From positions 124,001-188,000 of the forward strand of contig JALIHJ010000039.1 in the NCBI GenBank assembly GCA_022984795.1: a stretch of DNA of 64,000 nt. Reading direction: 5' to 3'. Every line of letters starts with the position of its first letter. Position 1 is the first letter of the stretch. Shown here piece after piece: positions 63,166 through 64,000 of the stretch. The position numbers were made by a program, and so were the translations under genes. Source of the stretch: Fabrea salina (lineage: Eukaryota > Ciliophora > Heterotrichea > Heterotrichida > Fabreidae). Under the pieces are notes generated by a model, which did not search any database, was not told the DNA's origin, and saw only the letters and a list, made by a program, of their open reading frames with translations.

Positions 63166-63510
63166 ATGGATCCAGCAATCCGACCTTTTGCCTGCCACAT
63201 CTGTCACGCAAGGTTCAAAAACAAGCAGTTTCTACAAAGACACTACATATCCCACACGGACGAGCGTAACTATTCGTGTGAAATATGCGGAAAAACCTAC
63301 AAATACAAGAAAGGCGTTAACAGACACAAGCAGAAGATCCACAGCGAGTCTTACATTCCACGCAGAAAACACACAAAGCGAACTAAGAGCTACAAGCCAG
63401 AGGACTTCCTTGCTCTTCCCGAGACTAAAGAAAACAAACGCGAAAACCCTGACCTAAAACCTATCTACCAAGTCATTTTCACTTCTCCATTCCCTATTGA
63501 GAATAATTAA
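63166..63510 (+). CDS. Small two-finger C2H2 zinc finger protein
   Basis: A 114-residue protein with two C2H2 fingers near the N-terminus: CHICHARFKNKQFLQRHYISH and CEICGKTYKYKKGVNRHKQK with the last His after I. A TDERNY linker joins them, close to the TGEKPY consensus. A basic tail (RRKHTKRTKSYK) follows. Probably a DNA-binding transcription factor. Confidence 0.87.
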   Translation: MDPAIRPFACHICHARFKNKQFLQRHYISHTDERNYSCEICGKTYKYKKGVNRHKQKIHSESYIPRRKHTKRTKSYKPEDFLALPETKENKRENPDLKPIYQVIFTSPFPIENN

Positions 63511-63648
63511 CTAACTGACATTTTTAGAGCGTTGCTGGGCAGTTCAGTATCCAGACTGGATAAGCTTTGAGTGTTGTCCGGAACAGTAGTTAGCTGTTAG
63601 GGAAGACTTTAAAAGGGTTTAGAAGTTGTTTGAGTTGTTAATTATTCA
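63511..63648. other. Convergent spacer
   Basis: 138 bp between convergent genes; nothing recognisable. Confidence 0.5.
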
Positions 63649-63999
63649 TTAAAAGTAAGGCTCGTCTAGGGCTGAAGCTAAGTTGCAGGCAGAGTTGATA
63701 GCTCCTTTAGACAGCTTGGAACAAAAGAACTTGTTTCTAGAGATACTTGGCAGAGAAGGCACGCTTTGGAGAATCCTAGCTGAAGGAAAGTTCTTTGACT
63801 CAGGGGCTTTTTTGTGTCTGGGAGAAATGTTCTTCTGGAGGAAGCCTTTAGGAACGTACTTGGTGTAGTCGCTTTTGCCAATGAATCCTTGGGTGGCTCT
63901 GCCCTTTTTGGCGTTCTTAATTGAGTACTTATCTAGTAAGTCCAGAGAGCGTTTCTTTTTGGAACGTTGAGTTTTAGCTAAGCTCACTTTGTAGTTTTG
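63649..63999 (-). CDS. Basic protein of unknown function (5' partial)
   Basis: The frame is open to the right edge, so the start lies outside; the visible 116 residues begin QNYKVSLAKTQRSKKKR. The sequence is Lys/Arg/Ser-rich, with ATQGFIGKSDYTKYVPKGFL as its most structured part, and ends SALDEPYF. A competing minus-strand frame (63678-63881) is shorter and starts inside. No domain recognised. Confidence 0.55.
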   Translation of the reverse strand, partial: QNYKVSLAKTQRSKKKRSLDLLDKYSIKNAKKGRATQGFIGKSDYTKYVPKGFLQKNISPRHKKAPESKNFPSARILQSVPSLPSISRNKFFCSKLSKGAINSACNLASALDEPYF

Positions 64000-64000
64000 G

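Overview
This looks like macronuclear DNA of a heterotrich ciliate, most likely Stentor or a close relative. All three standard stops (TAA, TAG, TGA) end genes here, so the code is standard. Four introns of 15-16 nt (GTA...AG) restore interrupted reading frames in two genes. Coding density is extreme: neighbouring genes are often 0-30 bp apart. Both window edges cut genes (a channel on the left, a basic protein on the right). The organism call is an inference from these traits, not from a database match.

Positions 1-25.5 kb hold mostly single-copy housekeeping and signalling genes: a cyclic-nucleotide-domain cation channel, a TBC Rab-GAP, a PROPPIN (Atg18/WIPI), condensin SMC2 and ORC1 (bracketed by two identical tRNA-Gly cassettes), an ankyrin-DHHC palmitoyltransferase, LRR proteins, a C2 protein with a myristoylation motif, membrane proteins, the coactivator SUB1/PC4, an unusual Rab, a TPR protein, dihydrolipoamide dehydrogenase, a REXO-type RNA exonuclease with three tiny introns, and a probable profilin.

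Positions 25.5-46.6 kb mix conserved genes (SDR, ankyrin-AGC kinase, COQ2, phenylalanine hydroxylase, a ferredoxin-like protein, CDPK, HMG-box protein, acylphosphatase, sugar transporter) with lineage-specific genes: secreted coiled-coil paralogues, an acidic CaaX protein, and members of a B-box-like zinc finger/coiled-coil group whose C-terminus is either leucine-rich repeats (two intact, one decayed) or a seven-bladed WD40 propeller (two near-twins).

Positions 46.7-60.9 kb are one tandem array of ten paralogues with the same kind of N-terminal zinc finger and coiled coil, this time fused to a kelch-like propeller. Seven read through intact and three are frameshifted. Most intact neighbours are separated by just five bases (stop-TATAA-ATG). 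The last copy gained C-terminal membrane helices. Together, the three scaffolds on one N-terminal module form a RING-less, TRIM-like repertoire that is actively duplicating and decaying. This is the most notable system in the window; its function is unknown.

The right end has DDRGK1 (UFMylation), a zinc alcohol dehydrogenase, the only long noncoding stretch (about 375 bp), a C2H2 protein and a partial basic protein.
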